A stretch of 64,000 nucleotides of DNA. It comes from Actinomadura parmotrematis. GTDB lineage: Bacteria > Actinomycetota > Actinomycetes > Streptosporangiales > Streptosporangiaceae. Below, piece by piece: positions 35,178 to 43,956 of this stretch. The position numbers were made by a program, and so were the translations under genes. The DNA is taken from the NCBI RefSeq assembly GCF_019458805.1, contig NZ_JAIBOA010000007.1, positions 124,001 to 188,000 of the forward strand. The letters are read 5' to 3'. The notes below the pieces were generated by a model that saw nothing but the letters and a program-made list of their open reading frames with translations, had not been told where the DNA came from and searched no databases. Position 1 is the first letter of the stretch, and each line of letters opens with the position of its first letter.

Positions 35178-36611
35178 ATGAGCGTCTCCCATGTCAGCGG
35201 CCCGCAGCTCGCCCGCCTGCTGGGCGGGCCGCCGCGCGGGCGGCCCGTCTATCGCGGCCTCGCCCGCGCCGTGCGCGCCCTGGTGGAGGACGGCCGGATC
35301 GCGGTGCACACCCGGCTCCCCGCGGAGCGCGACCTCGCGGCCGTCCTCGGGCTGAGCCGCACCACCGTCACCGCCGCCTACGACCGGCTCCGCGACCAGG
35401 GCTACCTGGAGAGCCGCCAGGGGGCCGGGAGCTGGACGGCGCTGCCGCCGCCGGGCGGCGCCGACGCCGCGGCGGGCGACCGGGCGCCGGGCGCCGCCGA
35501 GGTGATCGACCTCGGCCGGGCCACCCCCGGCGCCCCCGTGGTCTTCGACGCCGCGGTCGCCGCCGCCGTGGCCGCCCTCCCGCGCCACAGCGGCCGCCCC
35601 GGCTACGAGCCGGCGGGCGTCCCCGAGCTGCGCGAGGCGATCGCGGCGCGCTACGCCGAGCGGGGCGTGCCGACCCGGCCCGACCAGATCGTCGTGACGA
35701 CCGGCGCGCAGTCCGCCCTCGGGATCCTCGCCGGGACGCTGCTGGAGCCGGGCGCGCCGGTCATGGTGGAGCGGCCCGCCTACCCGCACGCGCCCGCGGC
35801 CTTCCTCGCCCGCGCGGCCCGCATCGTCCCGGCGGGGGTGAACGACGGCTGGGATCCCGAGCTCATCGGCTGCGGGATGCGCCAGGCCGCCGCCCGCGCC
35901 GCCTACCTCATCCCCGACTTCCAGAACCCGACCGGGCTGCTCATGCCGGACGGCGTCCGGTCGGCGCTGGCGCACGAGGCCCGCGCGAACGACACCGTCC
36001 TCATCGCCGACGAGACCTTCGCCGAGCTGGCCCTGGACCCGGCCGCGCCGATGCCGCCGCCGCTCGCCGCCCACGACGCCCGCGACCGGGTGATCAGCGT
36101 CGGGTCGGCGTCCAAGCTGATGTGGGGTGGCCTCCGCATCGGCTGGATCCGCGCGACGGCGCCGCTCGCCCGCCGGATCGCGGCCGGCCGCGAGTCCGGC
36201 GACATGGGCAGCCCGGTGCTCGAGCAGCTGATCGTGTGCGCGCTGCTGGACCGGCTGGAGGAGGTGCGCGCCGAGCGGGCGGCGCACCTGGCCGCCGGCC
36301 GCGACGCGCTCGCGGCGGCGCTGCGCGACCGCCTGCCGGGCTGGGACTTCCGCCTTCCCGAGGGCGGGATGGCGCTCTGGGCGCGGCTGGAGGCGCCGGT
36401 CGCCTCCCAGCTCGCCGAGGCAGCCGAGCGGCACGGCGTGCGGGTGGCGCCCGGCCCGGCCTTCGGCGCCGAGGGCGTCCTGGAGGACTACGTGCGCCTG
36501 CCCTACGTCCTGCCGCCCGCGACGCTGCGCACCGCCGTCGACCGCCTGGCGGACGCCCACGCCGAGGTGATGGCCGCGCCCTTCACCCGCCCCCAGGTGC
36601 CCTACGTCTAG
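35178..36611 (+). CDS. yczR: MocR/GntR-type regulator with aminotransferase domain (YczR-like)
   Basis: A 477-residue PLP-dependent transcription factor. The winged-helix GntR domain occupies about residues 22-88 with LAAVLGLSRTTVTAAYDRL (53-71). A linker leads into a fold type I aminotransferase domain: GYEPAGVPELREAIAARYAERG, TTGAQSALGILAGTLL, DFQNPTGLLMP, IADETFAELA and the PLP Lys in SVGSASKLMWGGLRIG. Such proteins sense an amino acid or vitamin B6 state; the YczR branch controls the divergent yczE. The palindrome at 35134-35160 is its probable operator. ATG 35178 with AGGGGAAAG. Confidence 0.92.
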   Translation: MSVSHVSGPQLARLLGGPPRGRPVYRGLARAVRALVEDGRIAVHTRLPAERDLAAVLGLSRTTVTAAYDRLRDQGYLESRQGAGSWTALPPPGGADAAAGDRAPGAAEVIDLGRATPGAPVVFDAAVAAAVAALPRHSGRPGYEPAGVPELREAIAARYAERGVPTRPDQIVVTTGAQSALGILAGTLLEPGAPVMVERPAYPHAPAAFLARAARIVPAGVNDGWDPELIGCGMRQAAARAAYLIPDFQNPTGLLMPDGVRSALAHEARANDTVLIADETFAELALDPAAPMPPPLAAHDARDRVISVGSASKLMWGGLRIGWIRATAPLARRIAAGRESGDMGSPVLEQLIVCALLDRLEEVRAERAAHLAAGRDALAAALRDRLPGWDFRLPEGGMALWARLEAPVASQLAEAAERHGVRVAPGPAFGAEGVLEDYVRLPYVLPPATLRTAVDRLADAHAEVMAAPFTRPQVPYV

Positions 36612-36620
36612 CCGCCGGGC

Positions 36621-37451
36621 TCAGCGCCCGATCCGCGCCCGGCAGGACGCGGGCCCGCCGGGCACGCTGCGGGCGACCTCCCGGCCGTCGGCGACGATCG
36701 CGCAGCCGGCGGCGCCGACGGCCAGCAGGTCGAAGCTCGCGGGCGGCTGGAACCCCAGCGGCGGGACGAACGGGAGCCGCTCGGTCCAGGGGAGGCGCAC
36801 GTTCCGCAGCGTCACCGGGCGCTCGTCGGCGGTGTCGTAGTACCGGAGCCGCGGCGCCCGGCCCGTGCCGCCGGCGGTGTAGGTCACCGTCCGGGTCGTG
36901 CCGGTGTCGGTGCGGCCGGCGTCCGGCAGCCGCCGCAGGACGAGCCCGGCGAGGCCGGTCAGCGCGGCCCACGGATCCTTCGCCGGGCTGCGGGGGGACA
37001 GGTCGATGCCGACGATGAGCGCGCCCCGGCGCGCGAAGACGCGCCTCTTGCCCAGCCCTTCGGTGCTGGTCCAGGACTCGTCCGCCCCCGGCACGGCCGC
37101 CCTGGCGACGGAGCGCGCGCCCCGCAGCCTCGCGAGGCGGACCTGCCGGGCGACGATGAGGCGCGCCGTCTCCGCCGTCGGCTCGATCTCCACGGTGAAG
37201 GCGTCCGAGGCGCGGGTCGAGCACGTCAGCCCGTTGGGCGCGAAGGTGCTGCGGGCGGCGATCGCGCCGAGCGGGTGGCCGTAGGCGGCGTAGTCGTCCT
37301 CGCGGAGCAGGCCGCACATCCGCCCGTCCACCTTGCCGCCGCGCGGCTGCGGCCACCCGCCGGCCGGCGGCGCCGCCCCCTGCGCACCGCCCCCGCCGCA
37401 CGCGGCGAGGAGCAGCGAGCCCATGATGACCACCATCGCCGTACCGCGCAT
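36621..37451 (-). CDS. Secreted lipoprotein, unknown function
   Basis: A 276-residue protein with a lipoprotein signal peptide: MRGTAMVVIMGSLLLAAC, lipobox LAAC with Cys18. The mature protein has paired cysteines (GRMCGLL, NGLTCST, AAGCAI, GPASCRA) suggesting disulfides outside the cell. The CGLLREDDYAAYG element recalls the DUF3558-type lipoproteins of actinobacteria, but the match is not firm. ATG 37451 has GGGAGCGGGG upstream. The gene lies downstream of structured repeat copy 1. Confidence 0.75.
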   Translation of the reverse strand: MRGTAMVVIMGSLLLAACGGGGAQGAAPPAGGWPQPRGGKVDGRMCGLLREDDYAAYGHPLGAIAARSTFAPNGLTCSTRASDAFTVEIEPTAETARLIVARQVRLARLRGARSVARAAVPGADESWTSTEGLGKRRVFARRGALIVGIDLSPRSPAKDPWAALTGLAGLVLRRLPDAGRTDTGTTRTVTYTAGGTGRAPRLRYYDTADERPVTLRNVRLPWTERLPFVPPLGFQPPASFDLLAVGAAGCAIVADGREVARSVPGGPASCRARIGR

Positions 37452-37577
37452 GGACCCCGCTCCCGCCGCACCCGGGCCCCGGCCCGTCCCGATCTCGGTC
37501 CGCACCCTAAGCCCCGAGCGCGGCCCAGGACGCCCCCTGGCCGCCAATGGACGAGCCGGGCGGTTCACCCCGGCCAC

Positions 37578-37713
37578 GCACGCGAGTGCGCTACCTGACC
37601 GGTGGGGGCGACACCGGAGGCGAGCCCCCGCCGGTCAGATCGCGAAGCGATGTCGCACTCGCCCAGGCGCGGTCGAGGCGCGAGCCGCCAGGCGAGTGCC
37701 TCGGGCCGGGACT
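37578..37713. repeat. Structured 136-nt repeat element, copy 1
   Basis: This copy and 45812-45947 have the same length and differ at 12 of 136 positions (about 91% identity), without gaps. The fold is a nested three-way junction: P1 GCGAGTGCG (37582-37590) with CGCACTCGC (37654-37662); P2 37595-37609 with 37624-37638 (15 bp, one T-G pair); P3 ATCGC-GAA-GCGAT (37639-37651). A weaker P4 pairs 37665-37668 with 37698-37701. The element ends exactly 4 nt beyond the stop codon of the minus-strand CBS gene, the same distance as copy 2 from its neighbour. AGA/CGA codons and the substitution pattern argue against coding. It could be a 3'-UTR/terminator element, a small RNA or a miniature mobile repeat. 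Confidence 0.85.
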
Positions 37714-37717
37714 GCGA

Positions 37718-38155
37718 TCAAGGAGCCGCGCGCTGGATGTAGTCGACGAGGTGCTCGCGCTCGCTCTCCAGGGCGTCGATGGCGGACTTGACGACGTCGC
37801 CGATGCTGACGATGCCGACGAGCCGCCCGTCCTCGGTGACCGGCAGGTGCCGGATGCGGTGCTCGGTCATGGTCCGGCGCAGGTCGTCGACGCGGTCGGC
37901 GGGGGCGCAGGTGCGCACCCGGGCGGTCATGATCTCGGCGACGGGGGCGTCGAGCAGGCCGGCGCCGCGCTCGTGCAGCCGGCGCACGACGTCGCGCTCG
38001 GACACGATCCCGTCGATGCCGGCGCCGTCGGCCGACACGACCGAGGCGCCGATGTTGTGCTCGGCGAGGACGCCGAGCAGGTCCCGCACCGTCGTCTCGG
38101 GGGTCACCGTGGCGACGGCGCCGCCCTTGCTCCGTAGTACGTCGCTGATCCGCAT
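37718..38155 (-). CDS. Two-CBS-domain protein (Hrp1-like)
   Basis: A 145-residue protein made only of a CBS pair: residues 1-65 (MRISDVLRSKGG, VATVTPETTVRDLLGVLAEHN, GIVSERDVVRRLHE) and 70-135 (VAEIMTARVRTCAPAD, MTEHRIRHLPVTEDGRLVGIVSIGDVVKSAID, given in part). Such stand-alone CBS pairs bind adenine nucleotides and include the hypoxic response protein Hrp1 of mycobacteria. It is divergent from NDH-2, with palindromes in the shared promoter region, which hints at joint redox or energy control. GGAG lies 8 nt before ATG 38155. Confidence 0.9.
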   Translation of the reverse strand: MRISDVLRSKGGAVATVTPETTVRDLLGVLAEHNIGASVVSADGAGIDGIVSERDVVRRLHERGAGLLDAPVAEIMTARVRTCAPADRVDDLRRTMTEHRIRHLPVTEDGRLVGIVSIGDVVKSAIDALESEREHLVDYIQRAAP

Positions 38156-38293
38156 TGCGCACGCTCCGGGGTCCGCTGGGGGTGTTCCCGCCACGGTCGC
38201 ACGTTCGGCGGCGGGGGAGAACCCCCTGGCAGGGACACTGTGCGCGCTTGTGCGCCAGAAGCGGCGGGGGCCGTGCCGGGCCACCCCGCCTCC

Positions 38294-38303
38294 GGAACGT
38301 TCC
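38294..38303. promoter_or_regulatory. 10-bp palindrome GGAACGTTCC in the NDH-2/CBS promoter region
   Basis: A perfect palindrome 4 nt before the larger inverted repeat at 38307. Short enough to arise by chance in GC-rich DNA, but its placement in a divergent promoter makes it worth noting. Confidence 0.3.
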
Positions 38304-38306
38304 ATG

Positions 38307-38327
38307 CCGATCACGTAACGTGATCGG
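38307..38327. promoter_or_regulatory. 21-bp palindrome upstream of NDH-2
   Basis: CCGATCACGT (38307-38316), central A, ACGTGATCGG (38318-38327): perfect 10-bp arms. A further GTGATCAC follows immediately (38327-38334). It lies 36 nt upstream of the NDH-2 start codon, where it would overlap the promoter. A dedicated repressor or redox regulator is likely; the motif is not a Rex or CRP consensus. Confidence 0.6.
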
Positions 38328-38362
38328 TGATCACGCGGACGTCGTCCGAAGGAGCTCCCGCC

Positions 38363-39664
38363 GTGCCCGCACCCCGTATCGTCATCGTCGGCGCCGGCTT
38401 CGCCGGCTACAACGTGGCCCGCCGCCTGGAGCGGCGGCTGCGGCCGCACAAGGCGCGCATCAGCCTGGTCGCGCCGTTCGCCTACACGCTCTACCAGCCG
38501 CTGCTGCCCGAGGTGGCGGCCGGGCTGCTGGACCCGCGCTCGATCGCCGGCCCGCTGCACCGCCTGCTGCACCGCACGATGTTCGTGCCGGGCAAGGCGA
38601 CCGGGTTCGACCTGGACGCCCGGCACGTCGAGGTCTCCAAGATCGACGGTTCGGTCGACCGGGTGCCCTACGACCGGCTCGTCATCGCCGCCGGCAGCGT
38701 CACCCGCACCTTCGACATCCCGGGCCTGAAGGAGTTCGGCCACGGCATGAAGAACCTCGCCGAGGCCGTCTACCTGCGCGACCACGTGATCGCCCAGCTG
38801 GAGCTGGCCGCGGTCGCCACCGACCCCGCCGAGCGCGCCGCGCGCCTCGGGTTCGTCGTCGTCGGCGGCGGCTACTCGGGGGTGGAGACCGCCGCGAACC
38901 TGCAGCTGCTCACCGCCAAGGCGATGCGCCGCTTCCCGCACCTGGACCCGAGCCTGCTCAGCTGGACGCTGGTGGACGTCGCGCCGCGCCTGCTGCCCGA
39001 GCTCGGCGAGCACCTCGGCGCCGTCGCGCTCCGCAAGCTCACCCACCGCGGCGTCGACATCCGCCTCGGCGTCTCGCTGAAGGAGCTGACGGCCGACACC
39101 GCGACCCTCACCGACGGGCGCGTGCTGCCGTGCCGCACCGCGATCTGGACGGCCGGCGTCACGCCGGCGCCCGTCGTCGGGACGCTGGACGCGCCGGCCC
39201 GGCGCGGCCGCCTCGTCGTCGGCGCCGACCTGCGGCTCGCCGGGCGCCCGGAGGTGTTCGCGCTCGGCGACGCCGCCGCCGTCCCCGACCTCGCCACGGG
39301 CGACGGCGCGATCTGCCCGCCGACCGCCCAGCACGCCACCCGGCAGGCGCGGGTCGCCGCGCACAACGTCCTCGCGTCCCTGCACGGCACCGAGACGGCC
39401 GAGTACCGGCACGAGGACCTCGGCCTGGTGGTGGACCTCGGCGGCAGCCAGGCCGTCGCGCGGCCGCTCGGCGTCAGCCTGACGGGCGTGACCGCGCAGG
39501 CGGTGACCCGCGGCTACCACCTCGCGACGCTGCCGGGGATGCGCGCCAAGGCCCGCGTGCTCGGCGACTGGCTGCTGCACAACGTGGCGGGCGACGACCT
39601 CATCCGGCTCGGTTTCCTGGACACCCGCACCGACCGCATGGCCGACGTCGAGCACTCCGCCTGA
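38363..39664 (+). CDS. ndh: Type II NADH dehydrogenase (NDH-2)
   Basis: A 433-residue FAD/NADH flavoprotein. The FAD Rossmann motif is IVIVGAGFAGYNVA (residues 6-19) and the NADH motif is FVVVGGGYSGVETAANL; TAIWTAGVTPAPVV and FALGDAAAVPD, plus ICPPTAQHATRQA, are typical NDH-2 elements. The C-terminal helix that attaches the enzyme to the membrane is consistent with GYHLATLPGMRAKARVLGDW. It feeds electrons from NADH to menaquinone without pumping protons. GTG 38363 follows AAGGAG; the in-frame ATG further upstream would run through the operator. Confidence 0.92.
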   Translation: MPAPRIVIVGAGFAGYNVARRLERRLRPHKARISLVAPFAYTLYQPLLPEVAAGLLDPRSIAGPLHRLLHRTMFVPGKATGFDLDARHVEVSKIDGSVDRVPYDRLVIAAGSVTRTFDIPGLKEFGHGMKNLAEAVYLRDHVIAQLELAAVATDPAERAARLGFVVVGGGYSGVETAANLQLLTAKAMRRFPHLDPSLLSWTLVDVAPRLLPELGEHLGAVALRKLTHRGVDIRLGVSLKELTADTATLTDGRVLPCRTAIWTAGVTPAPVVGTLDAPARRGRLVVGADLRLAGRPEVFALGDAAAVPDLATGDGAICPPTAQHATRQARVAAHNVLASLHGTETAEYRHEDLGLVVDLGGSQAVARPLGVSLTGVTAQAVTRGYHLATLPGMRAKARVLGDWLLHNVAGDDLIRLGFLDTRTDRMADVEHSA

Positions 39665-39754
39665 CGGCGCCGGGTAATGATTCGGTCACCGCAAGTGATC
39701 TTGGGGCGGGGGCCGGGTAGGTCGTCACCGCACGCCCGACGGAAGGGGGATCCG

Positions 39755-41002
39755 ATGCGCACGCGCCGGACGACGGCGGCCCTCGCGGCCACCGCGCTCG
39801 CGGGCGGCCTGCTGGCCGGCTGCGGCTCGGACGACGGCGGCACCCCGACCGTCAACCTGTACAACGCGCCGCAGCAGAACCTCGCCAAGATCGTGGCGCG
39901 CTGCAACCAGCAGGCCAAGGGCCGCTACCGGATCGCGCTGAACACGCTGCCGCGCGGCGCCGACGACCAGCGCGAGCAGCTCGTCCGGCGCCTCGCCGCG
40001 GGCGACTCGGGCCTGGACGTGCTCGGCCTGGACGTCACCTGGACCGCCGAGCTCGCCGAGGCCGGCTGGATCCGCGAGTGGACCGGCGCCAACGCCGCGC
40101 AGGCGGTGCGCGGCACCCTCGCCGGGCCGCTGGACACCGCGACCTGGCAGGGCAAGCTGTACGCCGCGCCCTACAACAGCAACGTCCAGCTCCTCTGGTA
40201 CCGCTCGGACCTCCTGCCCGAGCCGCCGGCCACCTGGAACGGCCTGATGGCGGCGTCGGCGAGGCTGGCCGCCGAGGGCAAGGCGCACTACGGGCAGGTC
40301 ACCGGCGCCCAGTACGAGGGCATCGTCGTCTGGTTCAACAGCCTGGTCATGTCGGCGGGCGGCCGCATCCTCAGCCAGAACGGCGAGCGCGTCGATCTCG
40401 GCGCGCCCGCCCTGAAGGCGCTGCAGACGATGCGCGCGTTCGCCCGCTCCAAGGCCGCCGACCCGTCGCTGTCCAACACCAAGGAGGACGAGGCGCGGCT
40501 CGCGGTGGAGTCCGGCACCAGCGCCTACGAGATCAACTGGCCGTTCGTGTACGCCTCGATGGCCGAGAACAAGCCGAAGATGCTGCCGAACTTCAAGTGG
40601 GCGCCCTACCCGGGCATCGACGGCAAGGGCCGCGCGCCGCTCGGCGGCGCCAACTTCGGCGTCAGCGCCTACAGCAAGCACCCCGAGGCGTCGTTCGCCG
40701 CGGCGCTCTGCCTGCGCGATCCCGAGAGCCAGCGGATCGCCGCGACCGAGGACGGCCTGCCGCCGTCCACCGAGTCGGTCTACGACGCCGAGGGCATGGC
40801 GAAGGCGTACCCGATGAAGCAGGCGATCCTGGACGCGCTGAAGACCGCCGCGCCCCGCCCGAAGACCCCCACCTACCAGAACGTGTCGACGGTGACGGCG
40901 GTCGCGCTGTCGCCGCCGCGCTCGATCGACCCGCCCCGCACGCTGTCGACGCTGCGCTCGCAGATCACCGACGCGCTGCAGAGCAAGGGGGTGCTCCCGT
41001 GA
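39755..41002 (+). CDS. lpqY: Trehalose-binding lipoprotein LpqY-like
   Basis: A 415-residue solute-binding lipoprotein. Signal peptide [23 protein letters not shown] with lipobox LLAGC. The mature domain has the family-1 sugar-binding pattern: [68 protein letters not shown]. The gene order lpqY-sugA-sugB-sugC follows, with a GTGA overlap to sugA. In mycobacteria this system recycles trehalose released from the cell envelope. ATG 39755 follows GGAAGGGGGA. Other disaccharides cannot be excluded. Confidence 0.88.
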   Translation: MRTRRTTAALAATALAGGLLAGCGSDDGGTPTVNLYNAPQQNLAKIVARCNQQAKGRYRIALNTLPRGADDQREQLVRRLAAGDSGLDVLGLDVTWTAELAEAGWIREWTGANAAQAVRGTLAGPLDTATWQGKLYAAPYNSNVQLLWYRSDLLPEPPATWNGLMAASARLAAEGKAHYGQVTGAQYEGIVVWFNSLVMSAGGRILSQNGERVDLGAPALKALQTMRAFARSKAADPSLSNTKEDEARLAVESGTSAYEINWPFVYASMAENKPKMLPNFKWAPYPGIDGKGRAPLGGANFGVSAYSKHPEASFAAALCLRDPESQRIAATEDGLPPSTESVYDAEGMAKAYPMKQAILDALKTAAPRPKTPTYQNVSTVTAVALSPPRSIDPPRTLSTLRSQITDALQSKGVLP

Positions 41003-41901
41003 GCCCGAAGGCAACGGTCAGCGAGGGCCGCCGCAGCGAGCGCAAGCTCGGCTGGTGGCTCTGCGCGCCGGCCGCGATCGTCATGCTGGCCGTCACCGGC
41101 TGGCCCATCGTCTACTCGGTGCTGCTCTCGCTGCAGCGCTACGACCTGCGCTTTCCGGGCCGCAAGGCGTGGATCGGGCTGGAGAACTACGGCACGGTCC
41201 TCACCAGCTCGTTCTGGTGGACCGCGTTCGGCGTCACCCTGCTGATCACCGTGGTCAGCGTGCTGATCGAGCTGGTGCTCGGGATGGCGATCGCGGTCGT
41301 GATGTACCGCACGCTCCTCGGCAGGGGCCTGGTCCGCACGGTGGTGCTGATCCCGTACGGCATCGTCACGGTCGCCGCGGCCTACGGCTGGAAGTACGCC
41401 TGGACGCCGGGCACCGGCTGGCTCGCCGGGCTGCTGCCCGACGGCAGCGCCCCGCTCACCCAGCACTGGCCGGCGATCTTCATCATCATCCTCGCCGAGG
41501 TGTGGAAGACCACCCCGTTCATGGCGCTGCTGCTGATGGCGGGCCTCGCGCTGGTGCCCGAGGACGCGCTGAAGGCCGCGTCCATGGACGGCGCGTCGGC
41601 CTGGCAGCGGTTCCGGATGATCACGCTGCCGCTGATGAAGCCGGCGATCGTGTCCGCGCTGCTGTTCCGCATCCTGGACGCGTTCCGCATCTTCGACAAC
41701 ATCTACGTGCTGACCAACGGGGCGTCCGACACCTCCTCGGTGTCGGTGATCGCCTACCACAACCTGATCGGCGGCCTGAACCTCGGCATCGGCTCCACCA
41801 TGTCGGTGCTGATCTTCCTGGCCGTGGCGATCATCGCGTTCGCGTTCGTGAAGGGGCTCGGCGCGTCGGCGCCCGGGCAGGGCACCGGAGGGCGGCGCTG
41901 A
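40999..41901 (+). CDS. sugA: Sugar ABC transporter permease SugA-like
   Basis: A 300-residue MalF-type permease with six membrane segments. The EAA coupling loop is [46 protein letters not shown], and [23 protein letters not shown] sequence ([19 protein letters not shown]) are typical of SugA. GTG 40999 overlaps the lpqY stop. Confidence 0.9.
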   Translation: MSPKATVSEGRRSERKLGWWLCAPAAIVMLAVTGWPIVYSVLLSLQRYDLRFPGRKAWIGLENYGTVLTSSFWWTAFGVTLLITVVSVLIELVLGMAIAVVMYRTLLGRGLVRTVVLIPYGIVTVAAAYGWKYAWTPGTGWLAGLLPDGSAPLTQHWPAIFIIILAEVWKTTPFMALLLMAGLALVPEDALKAASMDGASAWQRFRMITLPLMKPAIVSALLFRILDAFRIFDNIYVLTNGASDTSSVSVIAYHNLIGGLNLGIGSTMSVLIFLAVAIIAFAFVKGLGASAPGQGTGGRR

Positions 41902-42731
41902 TGGCCGGCGGAGGCGGGCGGACGGCCCGGTGGAGCGTCATCAACCTGGTCGTGCTGCTGTACGCGCTGATCCCGGTGGCGTGGATCGCGTCCCTGTCGT
42001 TCAAGGACCCGAGCAGCATCACCGACGGGTCGTTCTGGCCGCGCAAGTGGACCTGGTCGAACTACACCGGCATCTTCCACAACGACGACTTCGTCCGCGG
42101 CCTGATCAACTCGATCGGGATCGGGCTGATCTCCACGGTGATCGCGATCGTGATCGGCACGATGGCCGCCTACGCCATCGCCCGGCTGGAGTTCCCCGGC
42201 AAGACCGCGATGCTCGGCATGTCGCTGCTGATCGCGATGTTCCCGCAGATCTCGCTGGTGACGCCGCTGTTCCAGATCGAGCGGTCGCTCGGGCTGTTCG
42301 ACACCTGGCCCGGCCTCATCCTGCCCTACATCACCTTCGCGCTGCCGCTCACCATCTACACCCTGTCCACGTTCTTCCAGGAGATCCCCTGGGACCTGGA
42401 GAAGGCCGCGAAGATGGACGGCGCCACCCCGTTCCAGGCGTTCCGCATGGTGATCGCGCCGCTGGCGACGCCGGGCGTCGTCACGACCGCGATCCTGGCG
42501 TTCATCGTGTGCTGGAACGACTTCCTGTTCGCGATCTCGCTGACCTCCTCCAGCCGGGCGCGGACGGCGCCCGCCACGATCTCGTTCTTCACGGGCAGCT
42601 CCCAGTTCGAGGACCCGACCGGGTCGATCGCCGCCGCGGCCATCGTGATCACGGTGCCGATCGTGCTGTTCGTGCTGTTGTTCCAGCGCCGGATCGTGTC
42701 CGGCCTGACGTCCGGAGCGGTGAAGGGATGA
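41901..42731 (+). CDS. sugB: Sugar ABC transporter permease SugB-like
   Basis: A 276-residue MalG-type permease with six membrane segments. The EAA loop is [36 protein letters not shown] and [20 protein letters not shown] are also typical. Start ATG 41901 shares a base with the sugA stop (TGATG), so the permeases are translated together. Confidence 0.9.
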   Translation: MAGGGGRTARWSVINLVVLLYALIPVAWIASLSFKDPSSITDGSFWPRKWTWSNYTGIFHNDDFVRGLINSIGIGLISTVIAIVIGTMAAYAIARLEFPGKTAMLGMSLLIAMFPQISLVTPLFQIERSLGLFDTWPGLILPYITFALPLTIYTLSTFFQEIPWDLEKAAKMDGATPFQAFRMVIAPLATPGVVTTAILAFIVCWNDFLFAISLTSSSRARTAPATISFFTGSSQFEDPTGSIAAAAIVITVPIVLFVLLFQRRIVSGLTSGAVKG

Positions 42732-42740
42732 CGACCTGCC

Positions 42741-43946
42741 ATGGCTGAGATCGTTCTGGCCGGGGTGACCAAGCGGTACCCCGACGGCACCACGGCGGTC
42801 GACCGCTTCGACCTGACCATCGCCGACGGCGAGTTCATCATCCTGGTCGGGCCGTCGGGGTGCGGCAAGTCCACCACCCTCAACATGATCGCTGGGCTGG
42901 AGGACATCACCGAGGGCGAGCTGCGCATCGACGGCGCGGCCGTCAACGACAAGGCGCCGCGCGACCGCGACATCGCGATGGTGTTCCAGTCCTACGCGCT
43001 CTACCCGCACATGTCGGTGCGCGAGAACATCGCCTTCCCGCTGCGGCTCGCCAAGGTCGACAAGGCCGCCGCGGCCGCCAAGGTGGAGGAGGCGGCGCGG
43101 ATGCTGGACCTGCACGAGCTGCTGGACCGCAAGCCCGCCGCCCTGTCGGGCGGCCAGCGCCAGCGCGTCGCGATGGGCCGCGCCATCGTGCGCGACCCGA
43201 AGGCGTTCCTCATGGACGAGCCGCTGTCGAACCTGGACGCCAAGCTGCGCGTCCAGATGCGCACCACGATCTCGCGGCTGCAGAAGCGCCTCGGCACCAC
43301 CACCGTGTACGTCACCCACGACCAGACCGAGGCGATGACGCTCGGCGACCGGATCGTGCTGATGCGCCGGGGCCTGGTCCAGCAGGTCGGGTCGCCCGAG
43401 GAGCTCTACCACCACCCGCGCAACCTGTTCGTCGCCGGGTTCATCGGGTCGCCGTCGATGAACTTCCTGCCGGCCGAGGTCGACGGCGACGCGCTCACCA
43501 CCGTCATCGGCACCGTCCCGCTGACCGAGCGGATGCGGCGCGGCCTCGCCGAGCACGGCTCGCCCCGCCGGGTCATCCTCGGCATCCGTCCCGAGGCGCT
43601 GGAGGACGCCTCCCTCGGCGGGCAGGGCGGCGCGACGGCCCTCGGCGGCGCAGCCGAGGTCACTTTCACCGGCCGGGTGGACATCCTGGAGGACCTCGGC
43701 GCGGAGAAGTACGCCTACATCAACCTGGGCGAGGCGGGCGCGATCGCGTCCGAGCACCTCGCCGAGGCGTTCCAGGGCAACGAGACCGAGGACGGGCAGG
43801 TGCAGCTCGTCGCGCGGATCGCCGCGGACTCGCCGGCCCGCGAAGGGCGGGACGTCACCCTGGCCTACGACCCCGAGGCGGTGCACATCTTCGAGCCCGA
43901 CAGCGGCGCCAACCTGACCGAGGCCGTGGCCGCCGGCGTCGCCTGA
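42741..43946 (+). CDS. sugC: Sugar ABC transporter ATPase SugC-like
   Basis: A 401-residue MalK-type ATPase that energises the importer. Walker A GPSGCGKST, Q-loop VFQSYALYPHMSVREN, signature LSGGQRQRVAMGRAIVR, Walker B FLMDEPLSNLDAKLR, switch VTHDQTEAM. The C-terminal 150 residues are the regulatory MOP/TOBE domain (VILGIRPEALED, VTFTGRVDILEDLGAEKYAY). ATG 42741 lies 9 nt after the sugB stop. The next gene is convergent. Confidence 0.93.
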   Translation: MAEIVLAGVTKRYPDGTTAVDRFDLTIADGEFIILVGPSGCGKSTTLNMIAGLEDITEGELRIDGAAVNDKAPRDRDIAMVFQSYALYPHMSVRENIAFPLRLAKVDKAAAAAKVEEAARMLDLHELLDRKPAALSGGQRQRVAMGRAIVRDPKAFLMDEPLSNLDAKLRVQMRTTISRLQKRLGTTTVYVTHDQTEAMTLGDRIVLMRRGLVQQVGSPEELYHHPRNLFVAGFIGSPSMNFLPAEVDGDALTTVIGTVPLTERMRRGLAEHGSPRRVILGIRPEALEDASLGGQGGATALGGAAEVTFTGRVDILEDLGAEKYAYINLGEAGAIASEHLAEAFQGNETEDGQVQLVARIAADSPAREGRDVTLAYDPEAVHIFEPDSGANLTEAVAAGVA

Positions 43947-43956
43947 CCGGGCGGCC

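Noticed and set aside
37547..38137. Plus-strand reading frame through repeat copy 1 (VRYLTGGG...) and the matching frame in copy 2
   Set aside because: The two translations are similar only because the DNA is repeated; they use AGA/CGA-type codons, substitutions are not mostly synonymous, and beyond the repeat each runs antisense to a real gene.
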